Positions 39,925-49,314 of a DNA stretch of 64,000 nucleotides are shown in pieces. The position numbers and the translations under genes are program-made. Position 1 is the stretch's first letter. Every line of letters begins with the position of its first letter. This DNA is from Pseudomonas migulae NBRC 103157 (GTDB lineage Bacteria; Pseudomonadota; Gammaproteobacteria; Pseudomonadales; Pseudomonadaceae), in NCBI RefSeq assembly GCF_002091715.1, contig NZ_BDAG01000010.1:105645-169644 (forward strand), given 5' to 3'. The notes under the pieces were generated by a model. The model saw only the letters and a program-made list of their open reading frames with translations, was not told the DNA's origin and made no database searches.

Positions 39925-40921
39925 CGCGGCGACTGTCCTTTGGTGTTTCGTCTGCCGCGCGATTCTCGAAGCGCTCGTAAGCTTCGACGATGCGCTGCAC
40001 CAGTGGGTGGCGCACAACGTCCTTGGGCATGAAATGGGTGAAGCTGATGCCCGGCACTTCTTTCAGCACTTCGATCACATGGTGCAGCCCGGATTTGGTG
40101 CCTTTGGGCAGGTCGACCTGGGTGATGTCACCGGTGATGACCGCTGTGGAGCCGAAGCCGATTCGGGTCAGGAACATTTTCATCTGCTCGACGGTGGTGT
40201 TCTGGCTTTCGTCGAGAATGATGAAGCTGTTATTCAGCGTGCGACCGCGCATATAGGCCAGCGGCGCAACTTCGATCACCTGGCGCTCGATCAGCTTGGC
40301 GACGTATTCGAAGCCAAGCATCTCGTAGAGTGCGTCGTAGAGCGGACGCAGGTACGGGTCGATCTTTTGCGACAGGTCGCCCGGCAGAAAACCGAGCTTT
40401 TCGCCCGCTTCAACCGCCGGACGAACCAGCAGGATGCGGCGAATCTGCTCGCGCTCCAGCGCGTCTACCGCGCAGGCAACGGCCAGATAGGTCTTGCCGG
40501 TACCGGCCGGGCCGATGCCGAAGTTGATGTCGTTACCGAGGATTTCCTTCACGTAGCGCAACTGATTCAAGCCACGAGGGCGAATCATGCCTTTCTTGGT
40601 GCGCAGGGCCACGGAGGGTTCGGACGGGGAAACGTTGTCCAGCTCTTCGACGGCCGATTCCTGCAAGAACAGGTGAACCATGTCCGGCGACAGCTCGGTC
40701 CCCTTGGTTTCCCGGTACAGGCGGCGCAGGAGGTTTTCCGCGGAGGTGGTGTGTTTGGGGTCGCCGATCAGCTCGAACTGGTTTCCGCGATTGCGGATCT
40801 CGATGGTCAGGCGTTGCTCGATCAAGCGCAGGTGCTCGTCGAACATCCCGCACAGATTGGCGAAGCGGCGAGCCTCAAAGGGCTCGAGGATAAAACGATG
40901 TGGTTCTATGGGTGCGTTCAA
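39917..40921 (-). CDS. ybeZ: PhoH-like ATPase (YbeZ)
   Basis: Cytoplasmic P-loop protein of 334 residues, partner of YbeY in RNA metabolism. Walker A is [10 protein letters not shown] and Walker B IILDESQN. The start is assigned to TTG at 40921, which gives [19 protein letters not shown], the N-terminus I recall for pseudomonad members; an in-frame start exists at 41017 but its translation (FKSFRTRLTGV) looks non-coding. The ribosome site is weak, so the start is less certain than the identity. Confidence 0.93.
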   Translation of the reverse strand: MNAPIEPHRFILEPFEARRFANLCGMFDEHLRLIEQRLTIEIRNRGNQFELIGDPKHTTSAENLLRRLYRETKGTELSPDMVHLFLQESAVEELDNVSPSEPSVALRTKKGMIRPRGLNQLRYVKEILGNDINFGIGPAGTGKTYLAVACAVDALEREQIRRILLVRPAVEAGEKLGFLPGDLSQKIDPYLRPLYDALYEMLGFEYVAKLIERQVIEVAPLAYMRGRTLNNSFIILDESQNTTVEQMKMFLTRIGFGSTAVITGDITQVDLPKGTKSGLHHVIEVLKEVPGISFTHFMPKDVVRHPLVQRIVEAYERFENRAADETPKDSRRDA

Positions 40922-41024
40922 GGTCGTATTTAGCCGCCCTGGGGCAATTAAGATGAAATCAAGGATAACGCCAGTGAGGCGGGTGCGAAAGCTCTTAAAT
41001 ATCTCGACCTGACACACCCCGATT

Positions 41025-41115
41025 CTGTAGGAGCCGGCTTGCTGGCGATGGGCGCACCGCGGTGCATCAGGATGACCGGGTTATCGTTCATCGCCAGCAA
41101 GCCGGCTCCTGCAAG
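41025..41115. repeat. REP pair, family A
   Basis: Inverted copies at 41025-41051 and 41089-41115 between miaB and ybeZ, abutting the miaB stop. It separates the miaB message from the ybeZ group. Confidence 0.87.
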
Positions 41116-42447
41116 TTATGCAGTGATCAACGAACCCCGCAGCGAGTGCGGCTGCGCCGCATCGATGTGCACGTCAGCGAACTGGCCGATCAGGGTTGGA
41201 TTGTCGCAGCGGAAGTTGACGATCCGGTTGTTCTCGGTCCGGCCTTGCAGCTCGCCGGGGTCTTTTTTCGAGTAATCGGTGACCAGAATCCGCTGGATCG
41301 AACCGACCATTTGTCGGCTGATCTCGAAACCTTGCTGGTTCAGGCGATGTTGCAGGGCGTTCAGGCGTTCTTTTTTCAGCTCTTCCGGCGTTTCATCGGC
41401 CAGATCGGCCGCCGGTGTGCCTGGGCGCTGGCTGTAGACAAACGAATAGGAAAAGTCGAAACCGACGTCTTCGATCAGCTTCATGGTCTGTTCGAAGTCT
41501 TTTTCGGTCTCGCCGGGGAAACCGACGATAAAGTCCGAGCTGATGCAGATCCCTGGCACGGCGGCGCGCAGCTTGCGCAGTTTGGATTTGTATTCCAGCG
41601 CGGTGTGGTTGCGCTTCATCGCCGCAAGAATGCGGTCCGAACCCGATTGCACCGGCAAGTGCAGGTGTTTCACCAGCTCCGGCACTTCGGCGTGAGCCTG
41701 GATCAGGCTGTCGGAGAATTCGAGCGGGTGCGAGGTGGTATAGCGAATCCGGTCGATGCCATCGACAGCCGCGACGACACGAATCAGCTCGGCCAGATCC
41801 GCCAGGCGACCGTCGTGGGTGGTGCCGCGATAGCCGTTGACGTTCTGGCCCAGCAGCGTCACTTCACGCACGCCGTTTTCAGCGAGGTGGATGATTTCGG
41901 CAATCACGTCATCGAACGGTCGGCTGACTTCTTCGCCACGGGTGTAGGGCACCACACAGAACGTGCAGTACTTGCTGCAGCCTTCCATGACCGAGACGTA
42001 AGCGCTCGGGCCATCGATGCGCGGCTCCGGCAAATGGTCGAATTTTTCGATTTCCGGGAACGAGACGTCGACTTGCGGCAATTTGGTGGCGCGGGCGGCG
42101 TCGATCATTTCCGGCAGGCGGTGCAGGGTCTGCGGGCCGAAGACCACGTCGACATACGGAGCGCGATCGCGGATGGCGGCGCCTTCCTGACTGGCGACGC
42201 AACCGCCGACGGCAATCACCATCTCGGGGTTCGCCAGTTTCAGTTCGCGCCAGCGGCCGAGCTGGGAATACACCCGGTCCTGGGCGCGTTCGCGGATCGA
42301 ACAGGTGTTGAGCAGGATCACGTCGGCGTCTTCTGCGCGAGCGGTGACTTCCAGGGCCTGATGTTCGCCCAGCAGATCGACCATGCGCGAGCTGTCGTAC
42401 TCGTTCATCTGGCAACCGTGGGTTTCGATGTAAAGCTTCTTGGCCAT
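41116..42447 (-). CDS. miaB: tRNA-2-methylthio-N6-dimethylallyladenosine synthase
   Basis: Radical SAM methylthiotransferase of 443 residues that modifies A37 of tRNAs reading U-starting codons. N-terminal UPF0004 domain with the cluster cysteines in [16 protein letters not shown] and VGGCVASQ; radical SAM motif CSKYCTFC near the middle; C-terminal TRAM domain ([14 protein letters not shown]). ATG at 42447 ([12 protein letters not shown]) is the family start. It stands alone before the ybeZ group and diverges from the DUF1820 gene. Confidence 0.96.
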   Translation of the reverse strand: MAKKLYIETHGCQMNEYDSSRMVDLLGEHQALEVTARAEDADVILLNTCSIRERAQDRVYSQLGRWRELKLANPEMVIAVGGCVASQEGAAIRDRAPYVDVVFGPQTLHRLPEMIDAARATKLPQVDVSFPEIEKFDHLPEPRIDGPSAYVSVMEGCSKYCTFCVVPYTRGEEVSRPFDDVIAEIIHLAENGVREVTLLGQNVNGYRGTTHDGRLADLAELIRVVAAVDGIDRIRYTTSHPLEFSDSLIQAHAEVPELVKHLHLPVQSGSDRILAAMKRNHTALEYKSKLRKLRAAVPGICISSDFIVGFPGETEKDFEQTMKLIEDVGFDFSYSFVYSQRPGTPAADLADETPEELKKERLNALQHRLNQQGFEISRQMVGSIQRILVTDYSKKDPGELQGRTENNRIVNFRCDNPTLIGQFADVHIDAAQPHSLRGSLITA

Positions 42448-42534
42448 GGATACAGTCATCACGTGATTCAAAGAACCGCGCATTATAGGGAACATGTCCC
42501 GAGGTTCCTACCGTTGTGCGTCCGGTGGCTATGC

Positions 42535-42540
42535 TATAGT
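42535..42540 (+). promoter_or_regulatory. Possible -10 box for the DUF1820 gene
   Basis: TATAGT 42 bases before the ATG at 42583, with TTGTGC fifteen bases further upstream as a weak -35. The spacing is short of the ideal 17. Confidence 0.35.
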
Positions 42541-42582
42541 TCGCGCCCTCATTTTTATCCCCCGATGTGTTGCTCGCCCACC

Positions 42583-42912
42583 ATGACCAAACGTGAAGCT
42601 CCAATCTACAAGGTGATTTTCCTCAACCAGGGCCAGGTGTACGAAATGTACGCCAAGCAGATCTATCAAAGTGATCTGTGGGGCTTCCTGGAGGTGGAAG
42701 AGTTCGTCTTTGGCGAGCGTACGCAAGTGGTCGTCGATCCGAGCGAAGAGAAGCTCAAGGCTCAGTTCGAAGGTGTCGTGCGCAGCTTTGTGCCGATGCA
42801 TTCGATCGTGCGCATCGACGAAGTCGAGCGTCTCGGCACGCCGAAAATCAGCGAAGCCCGCGGCGCGGTCGGCAATGTCATGCCGTTTCCGATGCCGATG
42901 CCTGAGAAGTAG
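42583..42912 (+). CDS. DUF1820 family protein
   Basis: A 109-residue protein starting MTKREAPIYKVIFLNQGQVY, with YAKQIYQSDLWGFLEVEEFV and the terminal Met/Pro-rich MPFPMPMPEK. This is the DUF1820 family, known only as a conserved cytoplasmic protein of proteobacteria. The start at 42583 matches the family; a start six codons earlier (42565) is in frame. The gene diverges from miaB. Function unknown. Confidence 0.82.
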   Translation: MTKREAPIYKVIFLNQGQVYEMYAKQIYQSDLWGFLEVEEFVFGERTQVVVDPSEEKLKAQFEGVVRSFVPMHSIVRIDEVERLGTPKISEARGAVGNVMPFPMPMPEK

Positions 42913-42934
42913 GGCTCAAGACGGAGTCGCCTCA

Positions 42935-43002
42935 GATCGCCAGCAAGCCGGCTCCTACAAAGCTGACGCAATCCTTGTAGGAGCCGGCTTGCTGGCGATA
43001 GG
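42935..43002. repeat. REP pair, family A
   Basis: Inverted copies at 42935-42960 and 42975-43002 with a 14-base loop, between convergent genes. Confidence 0.87.
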
Positions 43003-43024
43003 GCCGCAAAGGCCAAAACAGAAA

Positions 43025-43579
43025 TCAGGGAAGAGGCGAGAACGGCGTACGCCCATCGGCGCTCTGCAATTCCATCAGGTATTTGCGGAAGATTTGCCCA
43101 AGCACCTGAGTAGCCACTTCAAGCTCTTCACGCGGCATTTTCTCGGCGACTTCGTCCGCAGTATCCAGCGCTTCTTCCGCACCGTTGACCGCCGCCATTT
43201 TCAGCACGATATACGCCTGAACGTTATTGGCCGGTACGCCTTCACCGTGGAAGAACATGGTGCCGAGTTTGAATTGCGCCTGGGCGTGACCTTGCAGCGA
43301 GGCCTTTTCGAAGTAATCCAGGGCTTTCTTGAGGTCGCGCGGGGTATTTTTGCCGTCGTAATAGAACTCACCCAACTCGTATTGCGCTTGCGCATCCCCG
43401 TCATCCGACGCTTTCTGGCAGGCGGCGAGCGCCTGTGCCAGATCTTGCGGCTGGGTATTGAGGGTGCAGCGACCCATCGCTGGGATTAACAACGAGTTGC
43501 CGCCTGCTTGTGCGAGCGCGAGCAGGGGCTGAAGGAGCAACAGGCAGCCCAATGCAAGGGCGCGGCCGGTGCGGTTCAT
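43025..43579 (-). CDS. Exported Sel1-repeat (TPR-like) protein
   Basis: A 184-residue protein with a signal peptide (about 1-24, ending LLALAQA). Sel1-like repeats at about 60-135 are visible as AQAQYELGEFYYDGKNTPRD and AQAQFKLGTMFFHGEGVPAN. Such repeats mediate protein contacts; no enzyme motif is present. Periplasmic by prediction, role unknown. ATG at 43579 (MNRTGRAL) is favoured over the upstream in-frame start at 43639, which would add basic residues before the signal. Confidence 0.85.
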   Translation of the reverse strand: MNRTGRALALGCLLLLQPLLALAQAGGNSLLIPAMGRCTLNTQPQDLAQALAACQKASDDGDAQAQYELGEFYYDGKNTPRDLKKALDYFEKASLQGHAQAQFKLGTMFFHGEGVPANNVQAYIVLKMAAVNGAEEALDTADEVAEKMPREELEVATQVLGQIFRKYLMELQSADGRTPFSPLP

Positions 43580-43762
43580 GGGAATCGACTTACCTCTGAG
43601 GGGCGCGCGGACCCATCGAGGGATCCAATAAGCGCGCATTATGAAATAAGCAGGGCCAACCTTACAAAGTCTTTACTCGTTTTTCTGCTGCGCGGGGAAT
43701 ATATCGCCCGGTTTACGGGGGATTATCGGCAGATGAGTAAGAAAAGACGCTGAAATGTAGGT

Positions 43763-43794
43763 AAAAGCTGACGCTGGCAATCGCCAACGTCAGC
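43763..43794 (-). terminator. Intrinsic terminator after hemL
   Basis: On the minus strand GCTGACGTTGGC-GATT-GCCAGCGTCAGC is a 12-pair stem with mild mismatch, followed by TTTT. It starts about 10 bases after the hemL stop. Confidence 0.85.
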
Positions 43795-43803
43795 GGCACA
43801 GCG

Positions 43804-45087
43804 TTATTTCAGAGCGGCAAATGCGCGTTCGGCGGCATCCAGCGTCAGTTTCAGCTCGGTTTCGCCGTGGGCAATCGAGGTGAAGCCGGCTTCGAATGCA
43901 CTCGGCGCCAGGTACACGCCGCCTTCGAGCATCAGGTGGAAGAAGCGGCCAAACAGCTTCGCGTCGCTGGCCATCACATCATCAAACGTGACGATGTCGT
44001 CGGCGCCGCTGAAGTACAGGCCGAACATGCCGCCGGCCTGCGTGGTCACGAACGGAATGCCGGCGGCATCGGCGCGCTGCTGCAGGCCATCGAGCAGGCG
44101 GCTGGTGTAGTCGCTCAATTCGGCGTGGAAGCCAGGGCGGCTGATCAGGCGCAAAGTCGTGAGACCAGCCGCCATCGCCAGCGGGTTACCCGACAAGGTG
44201 CCGGCCTGATAAACCGGGCCCAGTGGCGCGATGTGCGACATGATTTCGCGTTTGCCGCCGAAACAGCCAACCGGCATGCCGCCACCGATGATCTTGCCGA
44301 ACGTGGTCAGGTCTGGCGTGACGCCGTAATGCGCTTGAGCACCACCGAGGGCGACGCGGAAACCGGTCATCACTTCGTCGAAAATCAGCACCACGCCGTG
44401 CTTGTCGCACAGGGTCCGCAGGCCTTCGAGGAAGCCCGGCGCTGGCGGTACGCAGTTCATGTTGCCGGCCACTGGCTCGACGATGATGCAGGCCACGTCC
44501 TGGCCAACCTCGGCGAGCATGGTTGCCACGGCGTCGATGTCGTTGAACGGCAGGGTCAGGGTATGTTTGGCGAAGGAAGCCGGTACGCCGGCAGAGCTCG
44601 GCACGCCTTGGGTCAACGCGCCGGAACCGGCCTTGACCAGCAGGCTGTCGGAGTGACCGTGGTAGCAGCCTTCGAACTTGATGATGCTGTCGCGGCCGGT
44701 GAAACCACGGGCCAGGCGAATCGCACTCATGGTCGCTTCGGTGCCGGAGCTGACCATGCGCACCATTTCCATCGACGGCACGATCGAGCAGACCAGGTCG
44801 GCCATCTCGGTTTCCATCTCGGTCGGGGCGCCGTACGACAAGCCGTGTTCCAGTTGTTTGCGCACCGCGTCCAGCACGTCCGGATGGCTGTGGCCGAGGA
44901 TCATCGGACCCCAGGAACCGACGTAATCCACATAGCGCTTGTTGTCTTCGTCGGTGACGTAGGCGCCTTCCGCGTGTTTGAAGAACAACGGCGTGCCGCC
45001 CACGCTCTTGAATGCGCGAACAGGCGAGTTCACGCCACCGGGAATGTGTTTCTGGGCATTGGCAAACAGGGTTTCGGAACGAGACAT
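43804..45087 (-). CDS. hemL: Glutamate-1-semialdehyde 2,1-aminomutase
   Basis: PLP enzyme of 427 residues that makes 5-aminolevulinate for haem in the C5 pathway. Family stretches: [18 protein letters not shown] at the N-terminus, [12 protein letters not shown] in the middle, and the cofactor lysine in [13 protein letters not shown] (Lys 265). It follows thiE by 15 bases in the minus-strand order thiD-thiE-hemL and is closed by a terminator. Confidence 0.97.
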   Translation of the reverse strand: MSRSETLFANAQKHIPGGVNSPVRAFKSVGGTPLFFKHAEGAYVTDEDNKRYVDYVGSWGPMILGHSHPDVLDAVRKQLEHGLSYGAPTEMETEMADLVCSIVPSMEMVRMVSSGTEATMSAIRLARGFTGRDSIIKFEGCYHGHSDSLLVKAGSGALTQGVPSSAGVPASFAKHTLTLPFNDIDAVATMLAEVGQDVACIIVEPVAGNMNCVPPAPGFLEGLRTLCDKHGVVLIFDEVMTGFRVALGGAQAHYGVTPDLTTFGKIIGGGMPVGCFGGKREIMSHIAPLGPVYQAGTLSGNPLAMAAGLTTLRLISRPGFHAELSDYTSRLLDGLQQRADAAGIPFVTTQAGGMFGLYFSGADDIVTFDDVMASDAKLFGRFFHLMLEGGVYLAPSAFEAGFTSIAHGETELKLTLDAAERAFAALK

Positions 45088-45102
45088 GATCGGGCTCTCA
45101 AA

Positions 45103-45726
45103 TCAGATTTTCAGTAATTCGTTAAATGCGCGGGCGCGGCGTGTCACTTCAGCCGTGCTCTCGGCGCCAAACAGGCCGTGGACCACCGCCAGCAGATCGA
45201 CCCCGTGGGCTACCAGTGGCGCAGCGTTGTCCAGGGTGATGCCGCCGATTGCGCAGATCGGCAGGTGCAGTTTGCTGCGGGCCTGGTCGAGCAACTCAAG
45301 GTTGCAGGTCGGTGCGCCGGGTTTGGTGTTGGAGTTGAAGAAACGGCCGAAGGCGACGTAACTGGCGCCTTCTTTGGCTGCTTGTTCGGCGAGTTCGAGT
45401 TGCGCGTGGCACGTCGAGCCGATGATCGCCTGGCGACCGAGCAGCGCACGGGCCGGGGTCAGCGGGCCGTCGGTCTGGCCCAGGTGCACGCCGACGTTCA
45501 GGCGCGCGGCCAGTTCGGCATCGTCATTGATGATCAGATGGGTCTTGTAGCGTTCGCACAAATCACGCAGGGCTTGGGCCTCGCGCAAACGGCGGGCCTC
45601 GTCGCTGCTCTTGTCGCGGTATTGCAGCAGGGTGACGCCGCCTTCCAGCGCCGCCTCCACGTACGACAGGAATTTACCGGCCAGCAGCTGGCTATCGGTA
45701 ATGGCGTAAAGGCCACGTAGTTTCAT
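45103..45726 (-). CDS. thiE: Thiamine-phosphate synthase
   Basis: TIM-barrel enzyme of 207 residues that couples hydroxymethylpyrimidine diphosphate with thiazole phosphate. The substrate-site strings [17 protein letters not shown] and GVHLGQTD are visible. ATG at 45726. It lies between thiD (18 bases) and hemL (15 bases), so the three are likely one transcript. No TPP riboswitch was seen upstream of the group. Confidence 0.95.
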   Translation of the reverse strand: MKLRGLYAITDSQLLAGKFLSYVEAALEGGVTLLQYRDKSSDEARRLREAQALRDLCERYKTHLIINDDAELAARLNVGVHLGQTDGPLTPARALLGRQAIIGSTCHAQLELAEQAAKEGASYVAFGRFFNSNTKPGAPTCNLELLDQARSKLHLPICAIGGITLDNAAPLVAHGVDLLAVVHGLFGAESTAEVTRRARAFNELLKI

Positions 45727-45744
45727 CGGGCATGCCTCATGGCG

Positions 45745-46542
45745 TTACGAACAGAAATCCAGTGGCAGGCGGCGCGGCACGAATTGACCTTTGCCCAGCT
45801 GCTCTGCATCGCGCAGGGTGCGCCACGTGTAGTTAAGCGCGGTCTGCACGGCGCTGACGAGGTTTTCACCCTGGGCCAGACGACCGGCGAGGGCACTGGC
45901 CAGCGTGCAACCGGAACCGTGGTAACTGCCGGGCAAGCGCTGGCAGGTAAAGGTTTCGCGGCGACCGTCGCGGCTGTACAGGCGATTGTGGATTTCGTCT
46001 TCATCGCCATGGCCGCCGGTGATCAGCAGGTGTTTGACGAAGGGCAGGAGTTTTTCAGCGCACTCGTCCGCGGTGCCTTCGGGCAATTCGGCGAGGATGC
46101 GGGCTTCGGGAAGGTTAGGGGTGGCGATGATGGCCAAGGGCAGCAGGCGTTCGCGCATGGCGTAGCCGACTTCATCCTTGCCCAGTCGTCCGCCGCCGCC
46201 GGCGCGCAGCACCGGGTCGCAGACCATCGGCAAATGCGGGTGCGCCTGAAGCAGTTCGACGACGGTGTCGACCATTTCCAGGGAGCCGAGCATGCCCAGT
46301 TTGACGGCAGCGACTTCGGAATCGTTGAGCACGGCGTTGGCCTGAGCCAGCACCCACTCGCGGTCGAGGACGCGGAAGTCAGTGACATTGACCGTGTCTT
46401 GCACGGTCAGGGCGGTGACGGCCGGGGCCGCATGACAACCCTGGGCAAGCAGGGCTTCGATATCTGCCTGCAAGCCGGCGCCACCACTTGGGTCGTGGCC
46501 GGAGAGACAGAGGACAACGGGGCGAGAGCTGTAGATATTCAT
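45745..46542 (-). CDS. thiD: Hydroxymethylpyrimidine/phosphomethylpyrimidine kinase
   Basis: Ribokinase-fold enzyme of 265 residues that phosphorylates HMP twice in thiamine synthesis. N-terminal GHDPSGGAGLQADI binds the pyrimidine; ITGGHGDEDEI and the anion-hole string GSGCTLASALA with the catalytic Cys lie in the C-terminal third. ATG at 46542 (MNIYSSRPVV) matches the family; the in-frame extension to 46623 is rejected. First gene of the thiD-thiE-hemL group, divergent from ladS. Confidence 0.94.
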   Translation of the reverse strand: MNIYSSRPVVLCLSGHDPSGGAGLQADIEALLAQGCHAAPAVTALTVQDTVNVTDFRVLDREWVLAQANAVLNDSEVAAVKLGMLGSLEMVDTVVELLQAHPHLPMVCDPVLRAGGGGRLGKDEVGYAMRERLLPLAIIATPNLPEARILAELPEGTADECAEKLLPFVKHLLITGGHGDEDEIHNRLYSRDGRRETFTCQRLPGSYHGSGCTLASALAGRLAQGENLVSAVQTALNYTWRTLRDAEQLGKGQFVPRRLPLDFCS

Positions 46543-46856
46543 GGTGCGCGAGCTTACCACCAAACATCGATTTTCGGGTGCAGTGCCCGCCAGTCCTGCC
46601 GATAGAGAGTCATGGGCTGGCAATGCAATCTGCCGGGATTGTCATAATCTGACCGAGTAAACAGCTCTAACTCAACACGCTCCGCTGGAACGCCCGTACT
46701 AGAGCCTTTGCAGGAAATATTTCAATGGTGTTCAATGGCCATCAACGGCTATGCTAGAGTGGATCCAAACCAATAACAGGTAATACCGGTTTTACGTCTA
46801 CTCAAAGGGAATGAGGGGCTTCCTGAGATAACCGGACAGGCCACGCTGGGGCTTAA
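46543..46856. other. Divergent control region between thiD and ladS
   Basis: No gene is seen in these 314 bases. There is a ten-base tandem direct repeat (TTCAATGGTG TTCAATGGCC, 46721-46740) and a TATGCT box at 46750-46755 which may belong to a ladS promoter. I found no TPP riboswitch, although thiD diverges from here. Confidence 0.4.
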
Positions 46857-49241
46857 ATGCGCTATTTGCTGATGTTGCTGTTTTGCTTGCCCCTCATGGC
46901 GAGCGCAGTCGAATTCGATGAATTCACTCAAAGCCTGCCCCTGGGCCGAACCCTGCAAGTGTTCGAAGATGCCGATGGTCAGGCGACCATCGATGATGTC
47001 CGTGCGCAAGCTGTGGCCGGACATTTCAAGCCCCACGATAAAGCCACCCTCAACGCCGGCTACTCGCGTTCGGTGTTCTGGCTGAAAATCGACCTGCATT
47101 ACCGCCCGACCGACCCCGCAACGCAACGGACGTGGTTGTTGGAACTGGCCTATCCACCCCTCGATCACCTCGATCTGTACTTGCCCGATGCTGCGGGTGC
47201 CTATCGATTGGCCCGTCAGACCGGCGATGCCTTGCCGTTCGACAGTCGCGAAATTCGCCAGAACAACTATTTGTTCGATCTGAACTTCACCCCGGATCAA
47301 ACGCAAACCCTGTACCTGCGCCTGCAGAGCGAAGGGTCGATCCAGGCGCCGGTCACGTTGTGGTCGAGCACGGCATTCCTTGAAGAACAACCGGTGCGGC
47401 TCTATGTGCTGGGCCTGATTTACGGCGTGTTGTTGGGGATGCTGGTCTACAACCTGTTCATCTACCTCAGCGTGCGCGACACCAGTTACCTCTATTACAT
47501 CTTCTATATCGCCTCGTTCGGGCTGTATCAACTGTCGGTGAACGGCGCGGCCGTGCAGTATTTCTGGCCGAACAATCCCTGGTGGGCTAACGCCGCGACG
47601 CCATTCTTCATTGGTTGCGCGGGGCTGTTCGGCAGCCAGTTCGCCCGCAGCTTCCTGCAGACGTCGACCCTCAACCGCTGGCTCGATCGCTTGCTGCTGG
47701 CGTTGATTGCGTTCGGGGCGGTGGTGGTCGGGTTGTCGTTGATGACCAGTTACGCCCTGGCCTTGCGTCTGGCGACGACACTGGCCCTGACGTTCACCGT
47801 GGTTATTTTCGCGGCGGGTTTTTTCGCCTGGTGGCGCGGCCTGCGGGTGGCGCGTTATTTCATCATCGCCTGGTCGGCGTTTTTGCTCGGCGGCATCATC
47901 AACACAATGATGGTGTTGGGTTACCTGCCGAACGTGTTCCTGACCATGTATTCCAGCCAGATCGGCTCGGCCATCGAAGTGGCGCTGTTGTCCCTGGCCC
48001 TGGCCGACCGGATCAACGCCATGCGCGAGCAACAGGCCCAGACCTTGTTCGATGCCGGTCAAAAGCTCGAAGTGCTCAACCAGCAACTGGCGCACAGTAA
48101 CAAGCTCAAGGATGAGTTCCTCGCCACGCTGACTCACGAATTGCGTACGCCCATGAACGGTGTGATCGGTTCGCTGGAGTTGATGCAAACCGTCGAGATG
48201 GACCCGGAGCTGGAGCAATATCAGCAAACGGCCGCCGGTTCGGCACGCGACATGATGCGCATGGTCAACGGCATCCTCACCCTCACCGAATTGCAGGCCG
48301 GCAAGCTCAAGGCCAATGCGACGACCTTCAGTTTGCGCAGCCTGATCGATGCCCTGCGCGTGCAGTTCGAAGGCAATGCGTCAGGCAAGTCGCTGGACTT
48401 CAAGGTCGACGTCACACCGGGCCTGCCGGACCGTTTGCACGGCGACAACATCAAGTTGGCGCAATGCCTGGAATGCCTGCTGGACAACGCGATCAAGTTC
48501 ACCCGGGTGGGCGGCGTGGCGCTGCGGGTCACGGGGAAACCCGTCGGCCCCGACCGGCTGGCACTGTCCTTTGCAGTAATCGACACCGGCATCGGCTTCA
48601 CCGATCTGGGCGAGGCGACGCTGTACCAGCGCTTCTTCCAGCTCGACGGCTCGATGACCCGGGAATATGGCGGCCTGGGCGTAGGCCTGGCGATCTGTCG
48701 GCAACTGGTCGATTTGCTGGGCGGGCATTTGACTCACCGCTCCGAGCCCGGTCGCGGCAGTCGCTTCCAGCTCGACGTCGAGCTTGAGTTGCCCGTAGTA
48801 GAGCGAGCCTCAACGCCGATGATGACTAGAGAATTCCCGCGTCTGCGTCTGCCGCAGGACTGCACCGTGCTGCTGGTGGATGAAAACAGCATCAATCAAT
48901 TGGTGATGCGCGGCATGTTGCTCAAGCTCGGGTTTCGGGTACGAACGGCCGACAATGGCATGGCCGCGCTGGATCTCTTGCAGCGTGAAACCTTCGACGC
49001 CGTGCTGCTCGATGGTCAGTTGCCGTCGCTGGATGGCGTGTCACTGTGCTGCCAGATCCGCGCCTTGCCGGGCTGCGAGCAATTACCGGTGTTCATGATT
49101 GCCTTGAGTGCTGATCGGGAACGCTGCCCGACCGGTGCCTTGATCGATCACCTGAGCAAACCGGTGAAATTCGAAGACTTGCAGGCTGCGTTGTACCGTC
49201 GAGTGCTTTGCCCAAAACAAGGCGAAAGCGCCGATAGTTAG
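46857..49241 (+). CDS. ladS: Hybrid sensor histidine kinase LadS
   Basis: Membrane sensor of 794 residues. Signal peptide (1-19); periplasmic 7TMR-DISMED2 domain (about 25-165); seven membrane segments (about 180-385); HisKA dimerisation domain with His 427 in THELRTPMNG; HATPase domain (about 530-650; LDNAIKFTRVGG, GGLGVGLAI); and a C-terminal receiver with Asp 719 in LLDGQLPSLDG and Lys in LSKPVKF. In P. aeruginosa LadS feeds the GacS/GacA-Rsm pathway that controls biofilm versus acute virulence. Domain order and position after thiD both match. All phosphotransfer residues are intact. Confidence 0.93.
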   Translation: MRYLLMLLFCLPLMASAVEFDEFTQSLPLGRTLQVFEDADGQATIDDVRAQAVAGHFKPHDKATLNAGYSRSVFWLKIDLHYRPTDPATQRTWLLELAYPPLDHLDLYLPDAAGAYRLARQTGDALPFDSREIRQNNYLFDLNFTPDQTQTLYLRLQSEGSIQAPVTLWSSTAFLEEQPVRLYVLGLIYGVLLGMLVYNLFIYLSVRDTSYLYYIFYIASFGLYQLSVNGAAVQYFWPNNPWWANAATPFFIGCAGLFGSQFARSFLQTSTLNRWLDRLLLALIAFGAVVVGLSLMTSYALALRLATTLALTFTVVIFAAGFFAWWRGLRVARYFIIAWSAFLLGGIINTMMVLGYLPNVFLTMYSSQIGSAIEVALLSLALADRINAMREQQAQTLFDAGQKLEVLNQQLAHSNKLKDEFLATLTHELRTPMNGVIGSLELMQTVEMDPELEQYQQTAAGSARDMMRMVNGILTLTELQAGKLKANATTFSLRSLIDALRVQFEGNASGKSLDFKVDVTPGLPDRLHGDNIKLAQCLECLLDNAIKFTRVGGVALRVTGKPVGPDRLALSFAVIDTGIGFTDLGEATLYQRFFQLDGSMTREYGGLGVGLAICRQLVDLLGGHLTHRSEPGRGSRFQLDVELELPVVERASTPMMTREFPRLRLPQDCTVLLVDENSINQLVMRGMLLKLGFRVRTADNGMAALDLLQRETFDAVLLDGQLPSLDGVSLCCQIRALPGCEQLPVFMIALSADRERCPTGALIDHLSKPVKFEDLQAALYRRVLCPKQGESADS

Positions 49242-49314
49242 GCGGATATGCCACTTTGTTCGGCCTCGGGGCAGTGATTAACTGAATTCCTTGGCTGACC
49301 AAAGGAGCCCCGTC

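Noticed and set aside
46543..46856. Possible TPP riboswitch upstream of thiD
   Set aside because: The conserved TPP-aptamer strings (such as CTGAGA and the ACCTGATCTGG-like stretch) are not seen on the thiD strand.
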